Of a stretch of 64,000 nucleotides of DNA, positions 35,748 through 45,395 are shown piece by piece. The number at the start of each line of letters is the position of its first letter. Within the stretch, counting starts at the first letter, position 1. The notes below the pieces were generated by a model. That model was not told where the DNA came from, did not search any database, and saw only the letters and a list, made by a program, of their open reading frames with translations. The stretch is from contig OX352761.1 of assembly GCA_947095585.1 (NCBI GenBank), forward strand, positions 20,165,277 to 20,229,276, in the 5' to 3' direction. This DNA comes from Nephrocerus scutellatus. Lineage: Eukaryota; Arthropoda; Insecta; Diptera; Pipunculidae. The translations under genes were made by a program, and so were the position numbers.

Positions 35748-36640
35748 GATCAGCTATCAGCAGAATAGGGGAATAACACAAAATGCATCAGAATTGCAAG
35801 TGGCCGTAACTATCTCTAACTGGTGGAAGTGCGATCAAACCTCCACGTGGTGGCCGCCGGTAATTTTCCTCGGCGAAAGCGGCTAAACGATTTAAGAATG
35901 GAGAACGTACGCCACTGTATAGAGCTCGACATGCACAGCAGCTAGCCGATACCCTGTCCAAATATAACGCTGACAATCCAGAAGATGCGGTGGACGGGGA
36001 ATGGTGTCTTACAAAAATCATAATACGACATATATATTACAGATGTCATGCAAGACATCATATCATGTATGCTCGGGCTGGGGTTTTTTCTCTACTCAGC
36101 AAAACGATGAAACCCACCGTTATTGGTGTTTTTCATAACGACTTTGCACCCTTCGCGTGCGGGGCAGATTTAAAAACATAAGACTCATAAACGTTCACGC
36201 ACCTACAGAGGATTCCTCAGATGATGAAAAAGAATAATTCTAAAATAATAATAAAAATAATGCTAAAATATGTAAGGAGTATTCAGACAGTACATTGGCA
36301 CTCCATAGCTTACACGAGGACACTAATGACAAAGGACAACGATGAGTCCCAGAGATGGCAGCAAGCAATAATTTGCAATAATAAAAACATCCAAAAAGCA
36401 ACCAAAGATAGACAACGTGTTGATAGACCGCCGCCACAACCCGAACCTGATGACGGTACGAACGTACCGAGGTGCCAACGTCGACTCGGACCACTATCTT
36501 GTTGCTCCGAGCACGGATTGCATCATCACGAAAGACTGCATCCGCGAATCAGATTCGAGTCAACCCGGCTGCCCTTCGCAACGAAGAGACCAGAAGCAAC
36601 TACAGTCAAGCGATAGGACTCGCCCCTAAATGCCTAAGGC
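35748..36640 (+). pseudogene. RTE-clade 5' end fragment
   Basis: The leader shared with 11885 and 20452 is present from about 35748. Then come a decayed endonuclease with the QQLADTLSKYNADN region (35938), a VLIDRRHNPNLMTVRTYRGA block near 36417 and the segment up to the ETRSNYSQAIGLAP region. There is no RT domain. Orientation is opposite to the adjoining 3' fragment. Confidence 0.75.
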
Positions 36641-36887
36641 TGAGATTTCGTGCGCGTATTTTTGGTTTCATTCGAGATCTTTGACTTGATTTTGATCAGT
36701 GGCTTGGTAAAATCTCAGAAATGTACACCAGTACATATATCTACCATGCCACTCTGCACGCACTCTTGATGTGTTATTGTTTTATTTTTAAAATGTGCAT
36801 TTGATTTATCATAATTACTTTTCACAAGCAGTTTTTTGCAGAAATTTTAAAGGAACTCCACCAGATGATGAAAAATAAAAAAAAACG

Positions 36888-36959
36888 TGCGTCGGCCGGG
36901 AATCGAACCCGGATCAACTGCTTGGAAGGCAACTATGCTGACCATTACACCACCGACGC
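36888..36959 (-). tRNA. tRNA-Gly (anticodon TCC)
   Basis: The 72-nt cloverleaf reads from 36959 to 36888. The acceptor stem GCGTCGG pairs with CCGACGC, with A as discriminator. The D-arm A-box is TGGTGTAATGG. The anticodon loop CTTCCAA gives anticodon TCC at plus positions 36924-36926. The T-arm B-box GGTTCGATTCC sits in a perfect CCGGG/CCCGG stem. There is no intron and CCA is not encoded. A T-run on the minus strand just downstream (plus A-run 36877-36885) is a Pol III terminator. It decodes GGA/GGG glycine codons and looks fully functional. Confidence 0.97.
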
Positions 36960-37077
36960 CTACACGGACCAGTCGGTTCAAATGCAATAACTATCAAATA
37001 TCAGAATTCGAAAACAAGATATAAACGCAACTCACATAATGCCAAATCCTACGAAGCAGCATCGACACCGCGTCCCT

Positions 37078-37611
37078 CTAAAATTGCTTGATTTTCGTAT
37101 TGTTGATGTTAAAGTTATTACTGTTGTTAAGATTATTGCCACTGTGATGCACAGTAAACGTTTGCGAGCCAATTGCGTCGTTTAAGCTAATTGTATTTGC
37201 TCGATTTGTGCTCTGAAACAGTATTAAATGCAGAAAAATATGAACTTCTCTCTTCTACTATTGATAAAAAATCCTGTATTCACATACCCATCGTTCCAAA
37301 TCACAAAACTTTAAATCGTAATCATTTATGCAGCTGCCGTGTTGACGACGACTGTTTTGTCGAGATAGGTGCTTTGTTACGCGTAAAAGAAGACCACGAT
37401 TTGTCGAAAATAATACCGGCGTTCTTTGGCTGACAATCGTGCTAGTGAATTGATAGTCGGATGAGTTCTCACTGATAACCGAATTCCCTTGTTGTTGTGA
37501 CTTTAAGTTTGCAGAGTTAATCCCTGAAGTTTGTTGATTTGTTACCGTGGAATTGCTAAATCGGTCTGTTAAAAACGAAGACGAAGAGAACTCCTGGCGT
37601 TCATCTAACAT
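37078..37611 (-). CDS. Unknown two-exon gene, 152-residue Ser/Asn/Gln-rich protein
   Basis: I do not recognise this protein. Exon 1 is 37288-37611 (ATG at 37611, beginning MLDERQEFSSSSFLTDRF). The donor is TGG|GTATGT. The intron is 75 nt (37213-37287), a normal short fly intron, ending in TACTGTTTCAG. Exon 2 is 37078-37212 and ends FNINNTKIKQF then TAG. The phase is clean: 324 + 135 nt gives 152 residues. The protein is low-complexity, rich in S, N, Q and T, with a basic patch (RQNSRRQH) in the middle and no signal peptide, membrane segment or known domain. It lies about 120 bp from the tRNA-Gly gene on the same strand. It could be a fast-evolving regulatory protein. An intron-containing frame of this kind is unlikely by chance, but no homology has been tested. 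Confidence 0.6.
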
Positions 37612-38940
37612 AATTATGCAAGCCAACTCTGTTATATATCATTGGATTTGTTGATAAATCTTTTGCTTTAAAAACACCGGAACATGTAAATGACCAACAA
37701 GTTAGTAGTATAGCAAGAATTAACTAAAAACTAACCAACTAATAGAATGTCAACAGTGAATGTTCTGCAAAGTTACACAGCTTTTTTATCGATTTTCTAA
37801 CATTCTAGTCGTTCAATTGTAATTGTCACACAAAATTATTATTTGGGTATTATTAATAGCAGATATAGTTAATAATTTATAAAATTTCTGCAAAACCTTT
37901 CCGAATAGTTGTTTTACACTTAAAGAAAATAATTTAACTTTTCATTCATGAGCCCATGCCATGCCGCACCTTGTGTATTTTCGTTTCGGGCACAACAATA
38001 ATATCAAAGTCATGTCACAGGACCACAGCCATACAGACAGAACGACCGAACACAGAGCTGTTTGCTGCTTTTTGATGCGTGTTTTCCCAAGAATGATAGA
38101 ATTCTATTATTTTTGGGGGGTGTTCATGTGTTCAATACTTTTGGCTAACCCGTTGTTTCCACATTAAATAAAATATTGCTACAATGAAATAATATGCTTA
38201 GGTGGGTAAAATTATGAAGTTATCGCTGAAATCCATGTTAAAAAATGAAAGAACGAATTTATGAGATATGTAATCGTATATGAGGACACATATTTTATAA
38301 TTGTGTCTGTATGTTAACATAATATATGTTTTAAATGTTGAGTAAGTCGTGCAGTAGTTGTGGTTCCGCTCATAATTTCGAAGATCACTGCTACCAATTT
38401 CAATACATAATTATATATGTGCTCTGATTTTTTTTGCCTCCGTCTCGATAGTTGCATTGCGACCTTTCTCTTGAATTTCAAATTTCGCCATTTTTTTTGT
38501 GCTGGCCTTGAAGATCGTTTCAAATAATCATACAACATTTTCCTTTCAATTTGGTTCAGATTTAAAGTGGATTTTGACTATAGCCATGCAAGAAAAAATG
38601 AGTGGGCCGACTAAAGTTAAATTGGAGTTGTGCTTAGCCAGGGATTGACACTACGAAGAATGTTATAGTAATTTTATATTTGCAATTAATATATCTATAT
38701 ATATTATGGTAATATTGAAAAATTTACTACTTCACCTTGAGAATCAGGTGCAACAAAAATTTATTCTTTAATTTTTGTCATGAATGCATTTCAGCGATAA
38801 CTCTATAATTTTACTATCCCAAGCAAATTATTTTATTGTAGCATTATTGTTATTTGAGGTGGAAGCAACGAGTAACACTGCTGTTGACAATTTGACATTA
38901 AAGCAAAATCAAATTATGCGCATGCGTCAAAAATCATACT
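37612..38940. other. Intergenic; possible promoter region of the unknown gene
   Basis: No gene is seen. TTTTATCGATTTTC at about 37784 resembles half of a DRE (TATCGATA) promoter element of flies, some 170 bp upstream of the ATG on the minus strand. This is weak evidence. The 74-codon basic frame at 38314-38538 (-) has no supported family. Confidence 0.3.
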
Positions 38941-38943
38941 AAA

Positions 38944-39551
38944 GGGTGTTTTTTTGGGAGGTTTGTTTTTCCGATAGATGTCGTTTTATTTTATGACAGT
39001 TGTTTTGACAGCTCAAAGTGGCATTTCTACTCAGTATTGTTTGGCAAATCATTATGAAAAAAAAAAAAAAAAAAAAAAAAAAAATGACATTTGTGAAAAA
39101 TAGTCGTGGTAGCCATATGCCAGAAATTGTGTTTAAATGTTAAATGCCAAAAAATTATCTACCAAATAAAAAAAAATTTTGGTCATTTCATAATTTTATA
39201 TGTGTTTTATTCAAAAAAAAAATCGGCAACCTCTTAAAAAAACACGTTATATCTAACGGGTGTTTTTTTAAGAGGTTGCCGATTTTTTTTTTGAATAAAA
39301 CACATATAAAATTATGAAATGACCAAAATTTTTTTTTATTTGGTAGATAATTTTTTGGCATTTAACATTTAAACACAATTTCTGGCATATGGCTACCACG
39401 ACTATTTTTCACAAATGTCATTTTTTTTTTTTTTTTTTCATAATGATTTGCCAAACAATACTGAGTAGAAATGCCACTTTGAGCTGTCAAAACAACTGTC
39501 ATAAAATAAAACGACATCTATCGGAAAAACAAACCTCCCAAAAAAACACCC
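38944..39551. mobile_element. 0.6-kb near-perfect palindrome of two mariner-like deletion derivatives
   Basis: Arm 1 (38944-39245) and arm 2 (39258-39551) are reverse complements around the 12-bp spacer GTTATATCTAAC. By eye they differ only in one A-run (28 versus 18 bases) and a 2-base loss at the inner end of arm 1. Each arm runs from GGGTGTTTTTTTGGGAGG to a [20 protein letters not shown] inner end (as read outward from the centre), so each arm itself has related GGGTGTTTTTTT ends. Outer right and inner junctions carry CGTTA/TAACG next to the ends, compatible with TA target sites of mariner elements. No transposase is encoded. Confidence 0.85.
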
Positions 39552-39903
39552 GTTACAAACACAACTTCTACTAACACTACGATCTTGCGGTTAAGATGTG
39601 AGTTTTGCACATTTGCTACCAAAATTCGTAACCTGATCTTTTTTTGTGAACCAGTTCGATCATTTCGATTTCGATCTTTTGAGTGATCAGGTTAAAAAGA
39701 TTTGGTTAGATCTATTTCGCCCATCACTAATAAGCACCAACCGTCCTCTTATTTTCGAGGGCAGTTCCGTAGTCAATAGCTTGCCTTGTATTTCTTGATC
39801 TGTATTTTTTAGTCCAGGGTTTACATATTGGAATCTTTTTACGAATACTCCCGCTTTTTCTGACATATTTTTGAAAAAGACCATAAACTATCGTTTTTTG
39901 TAT

Positions 39904-39909
39904 TTTATT
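39904..39909 (-). promoter_or_regulatory. Poly(A) signal AATAAA for MED17
   Basis: TTTATT on the plus strand reads AATAAA on the minus strand, about 75 nt after the MED17 stop codon at 39985-39987. Position and strand fit a short 3' UTR. Confidence 0.55.
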
Positions 39910-39984
39910 TAGTGTACAGATAGAAAATTATAATTTAAAATTGTTTCGAAAATGTTAAGTCTGTCTATTTGTATTTGTATTACA

Positions 39985-42078
39985 CTAAGATGAGCTACTC
40001 GTCAATGATGCCATTAGAAATTCCATTTTGTTGAGAAAACTTTTACCTTCGATTTTATCAAAGCGAACCTAAAATAAAACCACAAAAAGAAATCACAGCA
40101 TTTGAAAAAAATTAAATAAACAATTGCATACCTCTTTAAAATGTCCGCCAAGATTCTCCCAAAATTTCTCGGGCACCAATGGACTTGGAAAGAAATCTTG
40201 CCGGGGACTACGAGCGATAAAAACTTTAACATCAATCTGTGGATCACATCGTATCTGAACGGCAATCATTCTATCACTGTTTGGAGACGCAAGCAGAGCC
40301 GAACTGGCATTGCCGAGTGGCTCGACTTCACCTATACCCAAATGACTGCTGTTTGAGAGAACTTGCCAAGCCATGCACCGCGCCAAGTTCAGCAAACAAG
40401 AGATTTGATGTTGATTAATTTGGCACAGGATAAGATCACGTAATTCCTGTGGCTCATAGGATAAGTGCATAACTCGTCCGTCACGGCAAATACATTTTAA
40501 AGAACGTTCCTTGACATGTATAACAAGTGATGTGCGATTAATTGTATCGTACCTATAGTGAAATCATGATTTAAAAATAAGGTCAAACATGTGAGAAATA
40601 TTTCCTTTTAACGAACCCATGGGTAACAATGTTGATCTTAACACAAGACATCGTGGGACTATTCATTGCATTCCAATGCGAAACAATTTGTGGGTCTTTA
40701 ACGTCACGGGCTAAAGTATCGAGGACGTATTGAGTTCTTTTGCGCATAAAAATATGTTGTGCCTGCGCGATAATTTGTTCTAGTATAGTCTGTGATTTGG
40801 TCATATCGATAAGCTCATGACGATCAGCTGCTATCGGACCGGCAAGCATTCGTCGTTTACTAGTACCCAAGGGTCCACTCGCAGGATGCGGAAATGGATG
40901 ATGATTGTTCTTGTGATGTACTTCACGCAAAAGCTGATGCAACGAATGTTCCAACACATGGTCATGATCATTAATAGGGCCAGGTTGACTCGAATCGAAT
41001 GTTGTCGAATGGCATAATGATATTATGAGTTGAATTCCCGGCAGTAGTGTGGCACGTATCTGATTACCAACGACAACATGTGGAATAGGTGCTTGCAATT
41101 GGATCGCCTCACGTGCTAATTGACTGAACAATTCCTTACAAAAGAGCACATTCTGAGCGAATTCAAGCGTCTTTTGCCAAACTCCAACTTGTTGCGTTAT
41201 GTTTGGTCCATGACCCATTAGATTAATCGAAGCAGTGCAAAGATCTTCCTGATCCTTTTGCGTTATTACTTTTATGTAAGCAACACCCTGTAATTCGGCA
41301 GGAACAATTACCTTCAGAGCTGATGCATTCTTTGGGGATGACTGAGTAAGGGCATTGCCTGTAACATTAGCAACCTCATCATCAGTAACATCTTCTGCTT
41401 TGGTAACTTCAAAAGTGCCACTCATTCCAAATTTTGAGCCAGCTGTGCGATAACTCAAGTCTCCAATTATTGCATTGGAAACTTTCTTCAGACGCCAGTT
41501 TTGTCGCAAACGCAACAATTCAATGTGAAAATCAGAGACGTTTCGATTCCTTTGCTCACTATGTGAGCTACGTAGGCGCTCAGCGCCACTAAGTAGAACA
41601 TTGGCCGCCTGACTTAGTGCTTTTTTTCGGGTGTAAACCTGAATGATTGGCCTCGTCTCATCAGGCTCCTCCGGTACAGGATCCAAAACAAGGTAGCGTT
41701 TATCTTTTGCAATTGAAATAACATCAGACAAAACACAAATCTCAGTTAATGCATCATTTAATTTAGTTCGCACTGAATCCCAGGGCCATAGACTTGGCTG
41801 AAATCTTGAAGTAGCGTCGTCTTCATTACTAGACTTATCATCTTTTTTCAAATCATCCAAGGAACTTTTGCTGAAATCGATGCGCGCTGCACATTTAGCA
41901 AGGCTTTCTGAGAGCGTTAGTGGACTGTAAATAAATGTGATATTCTTTAAAATAAAATAAATTAACCACAAAGTTGTTCTTACGGTTGATATATTTCTGT
42001 ACCGTCGTAGCCTATCTCTAGGATTTTATTTTCGCTCGGGGTTTCTACTGAAATGTTTACTGCATGGGTAATGTTCAT
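39985..42078 (-). CDS. MED17: Mediator complex subunit 17, complete four-exon gene
   Basis: MED17 is a core head-module subunit of the nuclear Mediator complex that links activators to RNA polymerase II. Exons: 41984-42078 (ATG at 42078), 40617-41924, 40132-40552 and 39985-40068. They join in phase to 1908 nt, or 635 residues, close to the 640-650 of fly and human orthologues. The start is MNITHAVNISVETPSE, followed by the conserved EIGYDGTEIYQPPLTLSESL and AARIDFSK. The middle has WPWDSVRTKLNDALTE and LLRLRQNWRLKKV, and the tail has EPQELRDLILCQI, CMAWQVLSNSSHLGIG and KMEFLMASLTSSSS. Introns of 59, 64 and 63 nt use GT-AG sites; the second donor (GTTCGT) is weak. No break is seen, so this is a single-copy host gene likely to be active. 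Antisense frames such as 40817-41017 are shadows. Confidence 0.97.
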
Positions 42079-42784
42079 GTTGAAATTCATTCAAAGTATT
42101 TTTCCTAAAGTCGAGAAACTAGAAAAACTAAAACACCCGCGAAAGAAATCAAATGCCGCTATGCTATGCACAAATGTCATCAAAGATAACGTAAACAAAA
42201 CTGACTTTGCTACAACTGACAACCGAGGTCACAATCTATTAAATTTTAGAGCTACTACATTTTCTGAAGTATGTAGTAGCTCAACCAATAATAGTTGACG
42301 TTTAGATGTTCACTTTGCTACTTTCGTAGTTGAAATTCATATACAATTTAATTTATTTAAATTTTGTATTTAATTTCGATATATTATTGACATTATTGCA
42401 CAGAAATATAAACATATGATTAAGAAAACTAACCAAAATTATATTTATAATTTACCTTAACTGCAATTATCTCGTTTTCATGGTGGGTTCAATCTGGTTT
42501 GAACCTGGGTAAGCATTCATAGAAACAGGGCCGAGCTGAGTTTTTATTAAACTCAGTTTGAACTCAACGAATACCTGGGTTGAGTAGAGTTGTAATTTAA
42601 TTTGGCGATTTTGATTACACCCGATTTGCGTCCTAAAATAGTTCTGAGAATTGTGTACGCAAAACGAAACAACGCAAATCGAAACACAATTGGTGGTAGA
42701 TTCATTTCTTGTAGATCATTGTTCTGTAACATAAACGCAGAACATTAAAATCATCTTATAACAAGAATAACATCAAAGTTAATT
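42079..42784. other. MED17 upstream region, no other gene seen
   Basis: This holds the presumed MED17 5' UTR and promoter. The 81-codon plus-strand frame starting at 42053 overlaps MED17 exon 1 antisense and is not supported. A GGTTTGAACCTGGGTAAGC-type stretch near 42495-42600 looks like decayed repeat DNA. Confidence 0.35.
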
Positions 42785-42799
42785 CATGTTACCTTGGTT

Positions 42800-43520
42800 G
42801 CGCTCACTGGAAGTCAAACATAGAATTCAGGGTTGGAAAAGCAGGTATTGCCTTATACGCCTGTAACAATATCATCGGTAGGAAATGGGGCCTGCAGCCG
42901 AGGATGACACTTTGGCTGTATACAGTGGTGATACGGCCCATTCTTACCAATGGTGCGCTGGTCTGGTGGCCGGCGATTAACAATGTCACCAAGCTAGGTA
43001 GATTACAAAGATCAGCAACTGTTGGGTTAACTGGTGCACTAAGGTCCTGCCCTACCGATGCTCTCAATACAATTTTACACCTATTACACCCCGACCTATT
43101 TATTAAATACGTTGCTGTCCGTCTCAGGGAATCTGTTGTGGTTTGTTGGCACACCGCACGGGCACTGCAATTTACTACAGTTGCTGCCAAAGGATATGAT
43201 ACCATCCTCAACTGACTACTACATTTCTAAATTGAACTTCAGTCTTAGTTTTGTCGTTGAGTTTCCAGCTAGAGAAAGTTGCAAGAACAAAGGAGTTTTG
43301 GGGCTTTCTGGCGTGACTCTATTTACCGACGGGTCCAAGATGAGTAATGGAGTCAGCGCTGGAGTTTTCTCAGAAAAACTTAATCTTTCAATGTCCTACA
43401 AGCTTCCTGACTCCGCTAGCATCTTTCAGGCGGAGATCCTGGCGATTAGGAAGGCATCCAGGGCTCTTGCTAACAGTACCGCTATAAATGGTAGGGTTTG
43501 CATATGCTGATAGCCATCCG
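42800..43520 (+). pseudogene. LOA/R1-like retrotransposon fragment (thumb and RNase H)
   Basis: Decayed thumb sequence (ACNNIIGRKWGLQPRMTLW) leads into TVVIRPILTNGALVWWPAIN (about 42920-42980) and a 103-codon frame. After a shift come VTLFTDGSKMSNGVSAGVFS (about 43315) and DSASIFQAEILAIRKA, the start of an RNase H domain with the first catalytic Asp and Glu. The domain ends prematurely near 43510. Relatedness to 21318-22937 is clear from the same block order; it appears to be a different member of the group. Confidence 0.8.
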
Positions 43521-43639
43521 CAATCAGAGTCACACCCGAGGAGCATTCACAAGCTAGAATATTAAATTTATCAAATGGTTCTAACGAATTTATAAAAAAT
43601 TGAAAATTTTTTCACTGAAGACAACAGTATTAGATAATA

Positions 43640-43802
43640 AAGCGCTACTCCGGAGCTGAGTGAGTCTGAAGACGAAGCTCATGAAGAAATAACTTCGTAT
43701 GATGAGGCATTGAAACACGTGGCCATATCGGACATATCTCATAACTGGACAAAAACACTGCGACGAATGTTGTCCGGCTATGAAGAAATCTCCTGTATTT
43801 AG
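43640..43802 (+). other. Acidic coding-like fragment of unknown origin
   Basis: A continuous frame reads SATPELSESEDEAHEEITSY, then DEALKHVAISDISHNWTKTL and RRMLSGYEEISCI before TAG at 43800. It looks like the C-terminal part of some protein, possibly a DNA transposase, but no family is recognised. It sits between two retroelement relics. Confidence 0.3.
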
Positions 43803-43839
43803 GACACCATTTGTTTTAACATTTCATTAAGCAAATTTG

Positions 43840-44276
43840 GGAAACTATCATCATCATTATCATCATATTTGGCTCTATAACCGGGTTCCGGTCTTGGCCT
43901 CCCACAAAGTATCTCCACCGGTGCCGATTTAGAGCCGATGTCATGCAGTTTGGCATCCCTAAACTCTGGGCGTCCTGGTCTACGCCATCCTTCCAGCATA
44001 GGCTTGGCCGGGCTCGCTGTCGTGTTCCATAAATCTCCGAACAGGATCCTCTTCGCTCATGCGAGCTAAGTATCCTGCCCACCGAACCTACCAATCTTAA
44101 TTCTCTTTCTTCACCATGTCGACATCGCGGTAACACTCGTAGATCTCATCATTATAGAGTCTCCGGAATCGTCCTTCCTCACATACGGGGCCAAGAATTC
44201 TCTGTAAGACTTTTATCTCGAACGCGGCTAACAGGTCAGAATGCTTTTGCACCCAAGTCTCGGATCCATATGTGAG
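43840..44276 (-). pseudogene. RTE-clade 3' fragment joined to a Jockey/Daphne-like RT
   Basis: The ATCATCATTATCATCAT tail starts the copy on the plus side. On the minus strand it encodes TYGSETWVQKHSDLLAAFEI (44225-44290), VLQRILGPVCEEGRFRRLYN, an YECYRDVDMVKK segment and the SLCWKDGVDQDAQSLGMPNC block. At about 44276 it is fused, in the same orientation, to the end of another retroelement. Confidence 0.8.
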
Positions 44277-45240
44277 TTTGGGGTATTTGTCAACAAAATC
44301 TTTAGAGTTCCGCTTTACAAAACCTAACATTCTATTTGCTCTAGCAATAACAAAATCGTAGTGAAGATGAAATGTTAACTTAGAGTCAAAAATAACACCA
44401 ATTTTGAAAAACTCTTTTCAACTTTACTTTTTCAATGTTATAATTTGACAAAAGGGGATGCGCTTTTCTTGAGAATAAAAGAACACTGCATTTATTAATA
44501 TTAAAATAGAGCTTGTTAATGTTACACCATCTTGTAATATTATCAATGTCGTTCTGAAGTAATAAACAATCAGTTTCGCGTTTGGTTGAAAAATAACAGT
44601 TTAACATTATCCGCATACAGCAAGCATTTTGCATTTTCAACATAAAGTGGCAAATCATTTATAAACAAAATAAACAGAAGAGTTCCCAAATGACTACCCT
44701 GCGGAACGCCAGCTGAATTAAATATAAGGTCGGAAGTTACCTCACCTATTTTTACTCTTTGGTTTCTGCCCAATAAGTAGCTAGAAAGCCATTTTATTAT
44801 TGATTTTTCTAGTTTAGCAATCAAAATGCTATGTGGCACCCGGTCGAAAGCCTTAGCAAAGTCTGTATAAACCACGTCCACTTGACGACCATTTACACAA
44901 TAATCTGTGAAAAATGAAAGATTTGTCGCAGCAGAACGGCCAGTTAAAAAGCCATGCTGAAATGATGAAATTCTATTCCTTAAAGTCGACACAATCTTTT
45001 TCTTTACAATTTTGCCTCGAAAATTTTTGGTATTAAAGGTTTTGAAATTGGCCTATAATTTTCAATAAGTAGGCGAGATCCAGATTTATGAATTGGTGAA
45101 ATATAAGAAAACTTCCATTCTTCCAGGAATTCTCTTTGCTCCAGAGATTTGTTGAAAATATGTAGCAATGGTTCAGTAATGCTTAACAATTTTTTGAAAA
45201 GACTGGAGGAATATCATCCGGTCCACCATACTTATTGATG
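44277..45240 (-). pseudogene. Jockey/Daphne-like non-LTR retrotransposon RT relic
   Basis: On the minus strand: LEEWKFSYISPIHKSG and LIENYRPIS (45060-45170), then a 140-codon frame (44570-44992) with SFQHGFLTGRSAATNL, DVVYTDFAKAFDRVPH (motif A intact) and SAGVPQGSHLGTLLFILFIN. The catalytic box is YADN at 44606-44617, where YADD is expected. The thumb follows (ITRWCNINKLYFNINKCSVL) and runs to MLGFVKRNSKDFVDKYPKL. A frameshift separates the box from the thumb. The endonuclease is absent. Confidence 0.85.
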
Positions 45241-45269
45241 TCAATATTCGATAGTTCAACTTCAACTTT

Positions 45270-45395
45270 AAGACACACGTTCATAGACATCTCACATTTT
45301 CCTCGCCTTAATTTCCAAACGCCCACGCTGTGCTAAACATTATAAGGCTGCAAGCGCCTTGAGCGTGTGTACTCTATATATCTATGTATATATAA
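45270..45395 (+). repeat. 3' end of Jockey/Daphne-like family F, truncated
   Basis: The sequence from CACACGTTCATAGACATCTC through AACGCCCACGCTGTGCTAAA and GCGTGTGTACTCT is the sense 3' end of the same family seen inverted at 61665-61760 and 62335-62430. It lies tail-to-head against the minus-strand RT relic. Confidence 0.6.

Noticed and set aside
37191..37433. 80-codon plus-strand frame with several cysteines
   Set aside because: It overlaps the two-exon minus-strand gene, which has a consensus intron and phase. The plus-strand frame has no domain or splice support.
38314..38538. 74-codon basic minus-strand frame
   Set aside because: Lys/Arg-rich composition but no known domain, no splice context and a short length.
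40817..41017. 66-codon plus-strand frame
   Set aside because: It lies antisense inside MED17 exon 2, which is conserved and in frame; the plus-strand frame has no motif.
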